Source: Akkermansia sp.
Lineage (GTDB): Bacteria; Verrucomicrobiota; Verrucomicrobiia; Verrucomicrobiales; Akkermansiaceae
DNA: 44,281 nt
NCBI RefSeq assembly: GCF_020860705.1
Contig: NZ_JAJBTT010000013.1
Coordinates: 1-44,281, forward strand
Direction of reading: 5' to 3'
Under the pieces are notes generated by a model. It was given only the letters and a program-made list of their open reading frames with translations, was not told the DNA's origin and did no database searches. Below, piece after piece: positions 8,071 to 15,772 of this stretch. Each line of letters begins with the position of its first letter. Position 1 is the stretch's first letter. The translations under genes and the position numbers were made by a program.

Positions 8071-10002
8071 TCATGCCTGGGCAGGCGCTTCCTCTTCCTT
8101 TTTCAGATGGGTGTTGCGGAAGAAGAAGCCGTAGATTAGTACCACGGCAAAGCAGATGATGGGAATAAAGAAGGATGACCGTACCGCTTTTTCCACAAAG
8201 TTTTCCTGGGCCGTCTGGAATTGTTTCATGTCCAGGGGGTGGGAAATCAAGTTGTTCAGGACTTCCTCCTGGTTGCCGGAAAGCGTGGTGAGCGCCGGAA
8301 TCAGGGAGAATTGCTGGATCTGCTGTTCCCTGCCGGAGGGAGCGGGCAGACGGCCCAGATTGGCCTTGAAGGCTGCCAGTTCTTCAGGTTTGAGGCCGGA
8401 ACAGCCGGGCAGCGATTTGGCCGCGTGGTCAAAGGCTTCTCCGTTCAGGGAAGGGAGGGAGAGGAAGGTATCCAGGTTTTTCTGGAACTTGGCGGCCATC
8501 TTGGCCTGTTCTTCTCCTTCGGAGGGATTGGCTTCCGACATCTTGTACAGGGCCAGCATGGTTCCGGACAGGGATTTGCGGGAGTCCGCCGCTTCCGCCT
8601 GCGCGATCAGGGGGCGGTCGATGGATTCAAAGTAGGCCACCTGGTTTTTCACCGTGGTGTTGTCAATGCAGGAGCCCATGTACGGGGTGATGACCGCGCC
8701 GCCAAGGATGGCCATGATGAGACCGGCGGCCCCCAGCTTCACTTCGGAACCAAGGCCGCGCAGGGCAATGCCGTAAATGGTGGGGAACATCAGGGACATG
8801 CAGCCGGAAATGCCCACCAGCGTCCAGACGGAGATTTCCTTGGGCAGGTAAATGGTGCCCATGCAGCAGAGGATGCCGGCAATGGCGAAGAGGGACATCA
8901 TGTTGGCCGGGTTGAATTTTTTCATCAGCGCCGTGGTGATGGCGCGGCAGGCGATGAAAAGGATGATGGAGAAGATGTAGTAATTGGAGGCGGCCGCTTC
9001 CTGCATGCCGGGGAAGACGGACATGATGTACTTGATGGTCCACGTCCAGACGGCGATCTGCACGCCCACGTAGAAGAACTGGGCCACCACGCCGCAGAAA
9101 TAGCGGGGAAGCCTGACCAGTTTCATGAGCTGGCAGCGGTAGTCCGGCATGATGATCAGGAAGGCGATGGGGCCGACCATCATGATAAGGATCTGCTGCA
9201 CCATGCTGAATTCAAAGGTGGAGTAGTACTGGAACAGGAAGGGGATCAGGATGAAGGCGATGCACAGGCCCAGACGGCCGAGCTTGGAAGAAAGGGGCTG
9301 CGTGTTTTCCGGGGTGGGAACGTTTTCGTCATCAGACTTGTAACGGCAGAAGAAGAACCAGATGACGGCGGCAATGGCGACAAGGCCCACATAGGGAACG
9401 CACACCCAGAAAAGCTCGTTGCTGACGATGGCATTCAGTTGTTCCGGGTCCATGGCCTTGCGGGTGTCCATGTCCGCATCGTTCAGGTGGGCGAGGATGA
9501 AGTACTTGGCCAGGAAGATGCCTGTCAGGGAGCCGATGGGGTTGAAGGCCTGGGCGAAGTTCAGGCGCCGGACGCTGGTCTCCTGGGAACCCATGGAGAG
9601 CACGAAGGGGTTGCAGGTGGTTTCCAGAATGGAAAGGCCGCCGGCAAGGACGAAGATGGCTACCAGATAGATGTCAAAACTTTGGCCGATAGCGGCGGGA
9701 ATGTAGCACAGGGCGCCGATCATGTAGAACCCCAGGCCGATCAGCACGCCCGCCTTGTAAGAGAATTCCTCCAACAAAATGGACGCAAAAATGGCAAGCA
9801 CCGCGTACGCACCGTAAAAGGAGATTTGCACCCCTGCGGATTCGGATGCATTAATCATGAATATTTTGCTGAACGCAGGGACCAGGTTGTCCGTCATATT
9901 ATTCAGCAGGCCCCACAGCGCAAAGCAGGAGACCAGCATGAAAAACGGCAGCCGGTACTGCTTGGGTACGATCGGCACGGTAGAGGTACGATTGGTGTCC
10001 AT
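8071..10002 (-). CDS. fucP: L-fucose/H+ symporter, FucP-like MFS protein with large extra segments
   Basis: This 643-residue major-facilitator protein is the first gene of the fuc operon. Residues critical in E. coli FucP are conserved: Asp38 in NNMTD and Glu127 in [10 protein letters not shown], together with the RLNFAQAFN and [10 protein letters not shown] motifs. E. coli FucP is 438 residues. The excess lies in two places. There are two additional hydrophobic spans (about 243-260 and 268-285) between the N- and C-domains. There is also a hydrophilic, Ala/Ser/Glu-rich insertion of about 150 residues (about 450-605) between the spans equivalent to TM11 and TM12. The reading frame is intact and downstream spacing is tight, so this is the working form. 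It should import L-fucose; other sugars are possible. Confidence 0.88.
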   Translation of the reverse strand: MDTNRTSTVPIVPKQYRLPFFMLVSCFALWGLLNNMTDNLVPAFSKIFMINASESAGVQISFYGAYAVLAIFASILLEEFSYKAGVLIGLGFYMIGALCYIPAAIGQSFDIYLVAIFVLAGGLSILETTCNPFVLSMGSQETSVRRLNFAQAFNPIGSLTGIFLAKYFILAHLNDADMDTRKAMDPEQLNAIVSNELFWVCVPYVGLVAIAAVIWFFFCRYKSDDENVPTPENTQPLSSKLGRLGLCIAFILIPFLFQYYSTFEFSMVQQILIMMVGPIAFLIIMPDYRCQLMKLVRLPRYFCGVVAQFFYVGVQIAVWTWTIKYIMSVFPGMQEAAASNYYIFSIILFIACRAITTALMKKFNPANMMSLFAIAGILCCMGTIYLPKEISVWTLVGISGCMSLMFPTIYGIALRGLGSEVKLGAAGLIMAILGGAVITPYMGSCIDNTTVKNQVAYFESIDRPLIAQAEAADSRKSLSGTMLALYKMSEANPSEGEEQAKMAAKFQKNLDTFLSLPSLNGEAFDHAAKSLPGCSGLKPEELAAFKANLGRLPAPSGREQQIQQFSLIPALTTLSGNQEEVLNNLISHPLDMKQFQTAQENFVEKAVRSSFFIPIICFAVVLIYGFFFRNTHLKKEEEAPAQA

Positions 10003-10013
10003 ATGCTTTTTCT

Positions 10014-10042
10014 AATCTCTCACACGAATAACGATGCGTCAA
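10014..10042 (-). promoter_or_regulatory. Candidate promoter of the fuc operon
   Basis: On the minus strand TTGACG (10042-10037), a 17-bp spacer and GAGATT (10019-10014) precede the fucP ATG by only 11 nt. The -35 match is good and the -10 weak. Transcription would begin about five bases before the ATG, similar to the candidate promoters of oppB and the metallophosphoesterase gene. No repressor site was recognised. Confidence 0.35.
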
Positions 10043-10522
10043 TCTGGAAACAGGGGAGAAGCCGGGAATCTGATTTTTCTTCCATACAAATGAGCGCCTG
10101 CTGGAAAATATCCATATACAGCTGACCGTGAAAAAATAATAACGTCTTGAAATGTTCCATGGTTGCGTGTGGAAGATACGCTTCCCTGTCAAACGAGGAA
10201 TTCAAGGACGGGTCCTTTCCTATATCACCATTACGGGCATAGGGCAGATGCAGGATGCCAGAGGAACAGGGACCGCGATTTTCGGGAAAGTGGGTGCTGT
10301 TCCTGAAGAAGTGTTCCAGGCATTGAAAACAGGGAGAGGAAGAGGAGAAGGGAGGAGTAGCAATGGACCTGGAGAAACAGGCTTCATTCTAGATTTATGT
10401 ATTTGCTTAGAAAAATATACCTATTTTTTTAATCTCCTGTTGATTATTTTTAATTTTTTTATATCGTGATAGTTGAAATATTGGAGTTTTTATATATTTA
10501 AACAACTAAACAGAATAATGTT
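10043..10522. other. Divergent intergenic region between fucP and the 10523 frame
   Basis: No gene was recognised; open frames here are short and featureless. The right half (about 10390-10510) is very AT-rich with T-runs and probably holds the promoter for the plus-strand genes. It includes a 14-mer, ATAGTTGAAATATT (10469-10482), that occurs again at 31039-31052. Confidence 0.4.
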
Positions 10523-10615
10523 ATGGAAAGGTTAAGCGGTGCCAAGAACAAGGTGAAGGAAGAGCAAAAAGAAGTTCAGCAACAATTGGATCTCCTTATT
10601 TCTCTTAATCCGTAA
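10523..10615 (+). CDS. Possible 30-aa charged small protein
   Basis: ATG 10523 opens a 30-codon frame, MERLSGAKNKVKEEQKEVQQ followed by ten more residues, ending TAA at 10613. It is Lys/Glu/Gln-rich with a likely amphipathic helix, and its stop lies 16 bp before the ATG of the next gene. It could be a real leader peptide, a remnant of a longer coiled-coil protein, or chance. No family was recognised. Confidence 0.3.
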   Translation: MERLSGAKNKVKEEQKEVQQQLDLLISLNP

Positions 10616-10631
10616 GTAGTAATGATTCACC

Positions 10632-11627
10632 ATGAAGACTGAACTATCAATCAATGAGTTGAAAAAGGGGGACGTCCTCCTTTTCTCCGTGTTGCAGGGG
10701 GACACCATTTCTTCCCTGATCGGGCTGCTGACAAATTCGGATGTAAGCCATGCCGCCCTTTATGCCGATGAGGAAAAACAGACCATCCTCGAAGCCACCG
10801 GAGAACATCCCGTCCTGGAAAATCCGGCCCGGGAAAGGTTTTCCGGGCGCACCATCCATGTCTATAGAAACAGGGTTCTCCCCTCGCTGGACCCGGTAGT
10901 TGAAACGGGCAGGAAATACCTGCAGCAAAAACTCCCGTATGGCGGCATTTATTTGCTGGGGCTTCTTCTGGTCACTTCCAAGTATTGCCGGTTCCGCTGG
11001 GACCGGGAGACGGCCGGGGCCGCAATATGCCTGCTGGCGTCTACCTACCAGGCATTGCGCTCTTTGCTGGAAGGCAGCCATCCGACGGCATTTTGTTCTC
11101 AATTTGTAGCGAAGTGTTATGAAGAGGCTGGAGAGTCCTACCACTTGCACTACAAACAGCCGGTCATCCCGCTGGACGCTTGCGCCGGAGACGGGGAACG
11201 GTCTCTTTTGTCAGAAGCCCTTGAAGAAATGGACGCCGGGGAATTGGACGCCGCCGGCGCCGACCCGGACGGGTATGAAGAGAATTTCATGATTCAGGAA
11301 ATATCTGAAAACGTCTTCGATCCGGAAAAGCACGGAACCATCCTGCTGCAATCCGCCAGGGAGGCCATGACAGCCCAGCCGGAAAACGGCAGTTGTGTAT
11401 GTTCTTCCCTCAAGGAAAAAATAGAGCTTATCATATGGACGGGAAGAGTTGCCTATGTCTGGTACTGCCTTCTTACCCATAAGAAAAACTGGAAAAGCCT
11501 GTGGAGCCGGGAAGCCCAGAAAGAAGCCCTTCTCTGGCTCAATGAACATCGTTCCTCCTTTATTGCTCCATCTGATTTCAAGAATACCGAGGAATTGTCC
11601 TGTGAAGGCTGCATTGACGGCAACTGA
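10632..11627 (+). CDS. Permuted NlpC/P60-like (YiiX/YebB-type) cysteine hydrolase
   Basis: This 331-residue protein shows circularly permuted papain-like fold features. KKGDVLLF comes near the start, the candidate catalytic His40 lies in SDVSHAALY, and Cys155 lies in TAFCSQFVAKCYEEAG. His before Cys is the permuted (LRAT/YaeF-YiiX) order. Family members are amidases or thioesterases acting on peptidoglycan peptides or lipids, and the true substrate is unknown here. A hydrophobic stretch (about 103-115) may contact membrane. After residue 190 there is an acidic segment and a C-terminal helical part (WTGRVAYVWYCLL) without recognised similarity. There is no signal peptide. It is followed by a clear hairpin. 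Confidence 0.7.
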   Translation: MKTELSINELKKGDVLLFSVLQGDTISSLIGLLTNSDVSHAALYADEEKQTILEATGEHPVLENPARERFSGRTIHVYRNRVLPSLDPVVETGRKYLQQKLPYGGIYLLGLLLVTSKYCRFRWDRETAGAAICLLASTYQALRSLLEGSHPTAFCSQFVAKCYEEAGESYHLHYKQPVIPLDACAGDGERSLLSEALEEMDAGELDAAGADPDGYEENFMIQEISENVFDPEKHGTILLQSAREAMTAQPENGSCVCSSLKEKIELIIWTGRVAYVWYCLLTHKKNWKSLWSREAQKEALLWLNEHRSSFIAPSDFKNTEELSCEGCIDGN

Positions 11628-11636
11628 TCGTTAAAA

Positions 11637-11680
11637 ACACCACCCTGTTTGTCCGGATCTCCAAACGAACAGGGTGGTGT
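11637..11680 (+). terminator. Hairpin terminator after the NlpC/P60-like gene
   Basis: ACACCACCCTGTT (11637-11649) pairs perfectly with AACAGGGTGGTGT (11668-11680), starting 9 bp after the stop. A pyrimidine-rich CTTCCTCC follows on the plus strand. A run of A before it means it could also work on the minus strand. Confidence 0.7.
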
Positions 11681-11800
11681 CTTCCTCCAGGTATTGAAGC
11701 TGCTGTGCTGCCCGGCTCTGCGGAAATTTGTCCGGATGCATGCAGGGGAAGGCTGGGCTTCTGCTTGACTCCCGTTGGCGGGATGTTTAAGCATGGACGC

Positions 11801-12313
11801 ATGATAAAGTATGCTCCCGTTTTTGGCCTTTTCCTGATTGGTGGGCTGGTTTCCCACGCCGTGGAAAGTCTTGTGGCCTTTCCTCCGGCTTCCTCCGGTA
11901 CGCCGGAGGCGCCCCTTCCTTCCGGGGAATTGCTTTCCGACCATGTGGCGGAAGCCGAGTTTACGGGCATCATTCACAGGAAGTGCATGTTCAGGACGTC
12001 CCTGTGCCCGGACAAATGCGACCATCCCAAGGACTTCGCCACCTTCCGGATCATCAAGTACCTGGATTACCGGAAGCCTGGCAAATATGGCGATGAAAAG
12101 CAGGAAAAACTGATGGTTGACGTGAACGCGGGCCACAAGCCCATCCTTCAGGACGCCTCCATCCTGAAGCAGATTGCCGCGCTCAAGCCGGGCGACAAGG
12201 TTGTTCTGCACTGGTCCCATTATTACATGCACAAGGATTCCAGCTCCTTTCCGGAGCGGCCCGTAATTTCCATACAGCCTCTTTCTCCTTCCGGCGGAGC
12301 GGAGAAAGAGTGA
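11801..12313 (+). CDS. Secreted protein of unknown function
   Basis: This 170-residue protein has a signal peptide (MIKYAPVFGLFLIGGLVSHA) and a Pro/Ser-rich linker. A compact domain starts around residue 48 with EFTGIIHRKCMFRTSLCPDKCDH, and the three closely spaced Cys plus His suggest a disulfide or a metal site. The rest alternates short strands (LMVDVNAGHK, DKVVLHWSHYYM), which could form a small beta-barrel; this is a guess. No family was recognised. Start 11801 was preferred over ATGs at 11705 and 11783 because it begins directly at the signal peptide. It stands between a terminator and the sialidase gene. Confidence 0.65.
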   Translation: MIKYAPVFGLFLIGGLVSHAVESLVAFPPASSGTPEAPLPSGELLSDHVAEAEFTGIIHRKCMFRTSLCPDKCDHPKDFATFRIIKYLDYRKPGKYGDEKQEKLMVDVNAGHKPILQDASILKQIAALKPGDKVVLHWSHYYMHKDSSSFPERPVISIQPLSPSGGAEKE

Positions 12314-12453
12314 CTTCTGGTCTTTTTGCAGAAAAGCGGGCCGGGCTGGACTTGAAAATACGGGGTGTGCTAGGAACCACGCTGGTAATGGCGCGATGGA
12401 CGGATAAGAATGATGCGTCCATCCCGTAGTTACCGTTACACACCATATATACC

Positions 12454-14502
12454 ATGCATTTACCTTTGAACAACTTGACAGTGCTCTCCCTGCTGTGCGC
12501 CCTGGGAATGTCCATGACCGGCGCCCTGGGTACGGAAAGCTTTGAGCAGGCCAAGCACGGAAAATTCACCACACTTTCAACCAAGTACGGCCCCTTGTCC
12601 TGCCAGGACGGCGTGGCGGAAATCGGGGGTGGGGGAAAGTCCGGAAATTCTTCCTTGCGGATGCTGGGCGGCCAGGATACCGAATTGAAGCTGGATCTGA
12701 AGGATACGCCTTCCAGGGATGTCCTGCTGTCCGCCTGGGCGGAGCGCTGGACGGGGCAGGCGCCTTTTGAATTCTCCATCATTGCCGTAGGACCGAAGGG
12801 GGAAAAGAAGATTTATGACGGCAAGGGAATCAGGACGGGCGGGTTCAATACCAAGATAGAAACCCATATTCCCGCCGGAACCCGTTCCCTGATTTTCAAG
12901 CTGACGGCGCCGGAAAACAAGGGAATGAAGCTGGATGACCTGTTCATCGTCCCCTGCATTCCCATGAAGGTGAAGCCGCAGGTGGAGATGGCTTCTTCCA
13001 CCTATCCGGTGATGGTGCGCATTCCCGGCAATCCGGTTCTTTCCGTGAACGTCCAGACGGAAGGCTGCCTCAACCCGCAGTTCCTGACGGCCGTCAATCT
13101 GGATTTCTCCGGCACGACGAAGCTTTCCGACATTGAATCCGTAACGGTTCTCCGCGGCGGGGAGAAGCCCCACATCGTCGATGGGCCGATTGTTTTCCCG
13201 AAAGATCCGGCCCAGGTGCTGGGAACGGTGAAATTATCCGGCAGTTCCAAGCCCCAGATTTCCGTCAAGGGCAAGCTGGAACTGGAGCCGGGGGACAATT
13301 ACCTGTGGGCGTGCGTAACGATGAAGGACGGCGCTTCCATTGACGGCAGGGTGGTGGTGCGCCCGGCCAGCGTGATGGCCGGCAACAAGCTCCTGAAAGT
13401 GGCGAATGCCTCTCCCGTAAAGCAGCGCATAGGCGTGGCCGTGGTGAAGCCCGGAGACTTCAATTCCAAATTCTACCGCATCCCCGGACTGGCCCGCACG
13501 AAAAAGGGCACCCTCCTGGCGGTTTACGACATCCGTTACGACCATGCAGGGGACCTTCCGGCCAATATTGACGTAGGCGTGAGCCGTTCCTCTGACGGCG
13601 GCCGTACGTGGTCCGACGTCAAGATAGCCATTGACGATTCCAAGATTGCTCCCTCCCTGGGGGCGACCAAGGGCGTGGGCGATCCGGCCATTCTGGTGGA
13701 TGAAAAGACCGGGAGAATCTGGGTGGCCGCCATCTGGAGCCACAGGCATTCCATCTGGGGCAGCAAATCCGGAGACAATTCCCCGGAAGTCTGCGGTCAG
13801 CTGGTACTGGCCTACAGCGATGACGACGGCCGCACCTGGTCCAAGCCCATCAACATCACGGAACAGACCAAAGACAAGGATTGGCGCATCCTGTTCAACG
13901 GTCCCGGAGGCGGCATCTCCATGAAGGACGGTACGCTCGTTTTCGCCGCCCAGTACTGGGACGGCCAGGGAGTTCCGTGGTCCACCATCGTTTATTCCAA
14001 GGACCAGGGCAAAACCTGGCATTGCGGCACGGGCGTCAGCGAGCAGACGACGGAAGCCCAGGTGATTGAACTGAAAGACGGTTCCATCATGATCAACGCC
14101 CGCTGCAACTGGGGCGGTTCCCGCGTGGTGGGCGTTACGAAGGATATGGGGAAAACGTGGGAAAAACATCCCACCAACCGCACGCCCCAGCTGAAGGAGT
14201 CCGTCTGCCAGGGAAGCATTTATGCGGTGGACTCCGTTCCGGGAGCCGGAAGGGTAGTCCTGTTCTCCAACCCGAACACCACTTCCGGCCGTTCCCACAT
14301 GACGCTGAAGGCTTCCACGGATGACGCCGCTTCCTGGCCGGAAGACAAGTGGCTGCTTTATGACGTGCGCAACGGCTGGGGATACTCCTGCCTGGCCCCG
14401 GTGGATAAAAACCACATCGGCGTGCTGTATGAGACGAAGGGCTCCCTGAATTTCCTGAAGATCCCGTACAAGGACGTTCTTAACGCGGGAAGTGCGCGCT
14501 GA
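12454..14502 (+). CDS. Secreted sialidase (exo-alpha-sialidase, GH33)
   Basis: This 682-residue exported enzyme cleaves terminal sialic acids from glycoconjugates such as mucin. It has a signal peptide (about 1-25), a lectin-like N-terminal domain (about 27-168), a second beta domain of the sialidase-associated type (about 175-305), and a six-bladed propeller (about 322-682). Seen are YRIPGL with Arg342 of the Arg triad, Asp363 in RYDHAGD as likely acid/base, and four Asp-boxes (379-386, 455-462, 515-522, 562-569). Glu534 in SEQTTEAQ, Arg550 and Arg613 complete the carboxylate clamp, and Tyr644 in GWGYSC is the nucleophile. All catalytic residues are present. It is monocistronic, with a strong terminator behind it, close to the fucose operon. 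Confidence 0.95.
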   Translation: MHLPLNNLTVLSLLCALGMSMTGALGTESFEQAKHGKFTTLSTKYGPLSCQDGVAEIGGGGKSGNSSLRMLGGQDTELKLDLKDTPSRDVLLSAWAERWTGQAPFEFSIIAVGPKGEKKIYDGKGIRTGGFNTKIETHIPAGTRSLIFKLTAPENKGMKLDDLFIVPCIPMKVKPQVEMASSTYPVMVRIPGNPVLSVNVQTEGCLNPQFLTAVNLDFSGTTKLSDIESVTVLRGGEKPHIVDGPIVFPKDPAQVLGTVKLSGSSKPQISVKGKLELEPGDNYLWACVTMKDGASIDGRVVVRPASVMAGNKLLKVANASPVKQRIGVAVVKPGDFNSKFYRIPGLARTKKGTLLAVYDIRYDHAGDLPANIDVGVSRSSDGGRTWSDVKIAIDDSKIAPSLGATKGVGDPAILVDEKTGRIWVAAIWSHRHSIWGSKSGDNSPEVCGQLVLAYSDDDGRTWSKPINITEQTKDKDWRILFNGPGGGISMKDGTLVFAAQYWDGQGVPWSTIVYSKDQGKTWHCGTGVSEQTTEAQVIELKDGSIMINARCNWGGSRVVGVTKDMGKTWEKHPTNRTPQLKESVCQGSIYAVDSVPGAGRVVLFSNPNTTSGRSHMTLKASTDDAASWPEDKWLLYDVRNGWGYSCLAPVDKNHIGVLYETKGSLNFLKIPYKDVLNAGSAR

Positions 14503-14527
14503 CGCGGGCTTCCGCAAATGAATGACA

Positions 14528-14568
14528 GGCCACCTCTCTTCCGGGGGAGGTGGCCCGTTTTTATTTTA
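14528..14568 (+). terminator. Rho-independent terminator of the sialidase gene
   Basis: GGCCACCTC (14528-14536) pairs with GAGGTGGCC (14547-14555), followed by CGTTTTTATTTT. It is a textbook intrinsic terminator 25 bp after the stop codon. Confidence 0.92.
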
Positions 14569-14885
14569 GGAAAAGGCAATTTTTTTCAAAAGGCGCGCCA
14601 GTGTCCCGCTTAAAATTTTCCGGGAAAAACTGGAGTCAACAGGGGAGGAGGAGGGATTGGATAAAAAATTTTCAGGGGAGGGAAATGCTGCTCACGCGGA
14701 TTTCTAATCCGGAAGTCAATACATTTTTCAAAGCGAAAGATAACCAATGGATAAAAACGAGCGGAGAAGGCGGCTATCCCCGGGGCTGGCGGCTGGGCTA
14801 TCATCTATATCTTTGATTTTGTTTAATTATTGTGGTTTAACGGATTAGAAATCCGTAAAACCGCAGAACATTCAAACACGTTATT
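14569..14885. other. AT-rich intergenic region before second PEP-CTERM gene
   Basis: No gene was recognised in this stretch; an 88-codon plus-strand frame starting inside the terminator is not credible. It contains the paired 15-bp palindromes at 14697-14711 and 14841-14855, described separately. Confidence 0.5.
14697..14855. repeat. Second inverted pair of 15-bp palindromes upstream of a PEP-CTERM gene
   Basis: CGGATTTCTAATCCG (14697-14711) and its exact complement CGGATTAGAAATCCG (14841-14855) enclose 129 bp. The central triplet differs from the 1010/1177 pair (TCT/AGA against ACA/TGT), yet the two partners in each pair match each other exactly. The right copy ends 30 bp before the ATG of the PEP-CTERM gene at 14886. 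Confidence 0.6.
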
Positions 14886-15746
14886 ATGAAGAGAACATTA
14901 TTCATCATCATTTGCGCCTGTCTTTGTCCCATGGCCTCCCAGGCGTCCTCCGTATTGATCAACATCGCCTGCGATGCTACTGCCAGCCAAATGGGAGGTT
15001 CCACCAGCGGTTCCCAGTCCCAGAGCATGACGAACGGAACGTTTACCGTGCAGACGTTGGATTCCGGCTCATCATGGAATGAAATAAAGGCTGGGAACAG
15101 TGGCGCCACCAGTTCTTCTGGCAGCTCCATCTCCCTGGTTGATTCCTCCAACCAGAGTTCCGGATTGAGCATTTCCAGCATCAACTTGCCGGGCGGCAAA
15201 GGGGACAAAGCTGTTTTGAGCTCTTTCCCGCAGGGAGATTCAGGCCTGGGCGACAAGTACGCTACCTACGGCAACGCGTGGAAAGGCGGCGCAAGCGTGA
15301 CCTCGGGCAGCACGAGTTCTACCCAGTTGTTCACCCTGTCCGGGTTTCAGGCCAGTACCACTTACACCATCACCCTGTTGTGCGGGCGGGCGAACACCTA
15401 TCCCGCTACTGGTAGCAATACGTGCGGATTCACTTTGAGCGGAATCGAAGATCTTGTCAGCAGCGTCGCTGCTGCTACTGCGGGAGGTGCTCCTACCCCA
15501 ACGACTAATGGTAGCACTGTCTCCGGAATTGGAGTGGATGCAAATCAAATGACGGAAGTCACCTGGACGTTTACGACGGGAGAAAATGTGGAAGAACTCA
15601 ATGTGTCTCTAGCAGGAGTGGGGGACTATAACGTCAACATGATTGAAATCAATAGTCTGAATGTTCCGGAGCCGGGCACCGCCTCTCTTTCCCTGCTGGG
15701 GCTGGGCGCGCTTGTGCTGCGTCGGAAGCGTTCTGCCGTCCATTAA
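14886..15746 (+). CDS. PEP-CTERM sorting domain protein
   Basis: This 286-residue secreted protein has a signal peptide (MKRTLFIIICACLCPMASQA) and a Ser/Gly/Thr-rich beta domain beginning VLINIACDATASQMGG. In the middle it has a FTLSGFQASTTYTITLLCGR element typical of this domain group in Verrucomicrobia. The PEP-CTERM tail reads VPEPGT, then hydrophobic SLLGLGALVL, then RRKR near the C-terminus. It should be sorted by an exosortase to the outer surface. The GH36-like enzyme begins 26 bp after its stop and starts with a related domain, so the two are probably co-transcribed and may work on the same glycan. Confidence 0.85.
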   Translation: MKRTLFIIICACLCPMASQASSVLINIACDATASQMGGSTSGSQSQSMTNGTFTVQTLDSGSSWNEIKAGNSGATSSSGSSISLVDSSNQSSGLSISSINLPGGKGDKAVLSSFPQGDSGLGDKYATYGNAWKGGASVTSGSTSSTQLFTLSGFQASTTYTITLLCGRANTYPATGSNTCGFTLSGIEDLVSSVAAATAGGAPTPTTNGSTVSGIGVDANQMTEVTWTFTTGENVEELNVSLAGVGDYNVNMIEINSLNVPEPGTASLSLLGLGALVLRRKRSAVH

Positions 15747-15772
15747 CCAGCGAAGGGCTTTTTCCCTGTTCC

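Noticed and set aside
8221..10125. Plus-strand open frame of 634 codons opposite fucP
   Set aside because: Antisense shadow; its composition (Gly/His/Asp/Gln) reflects complementary codons of a membrane protein.
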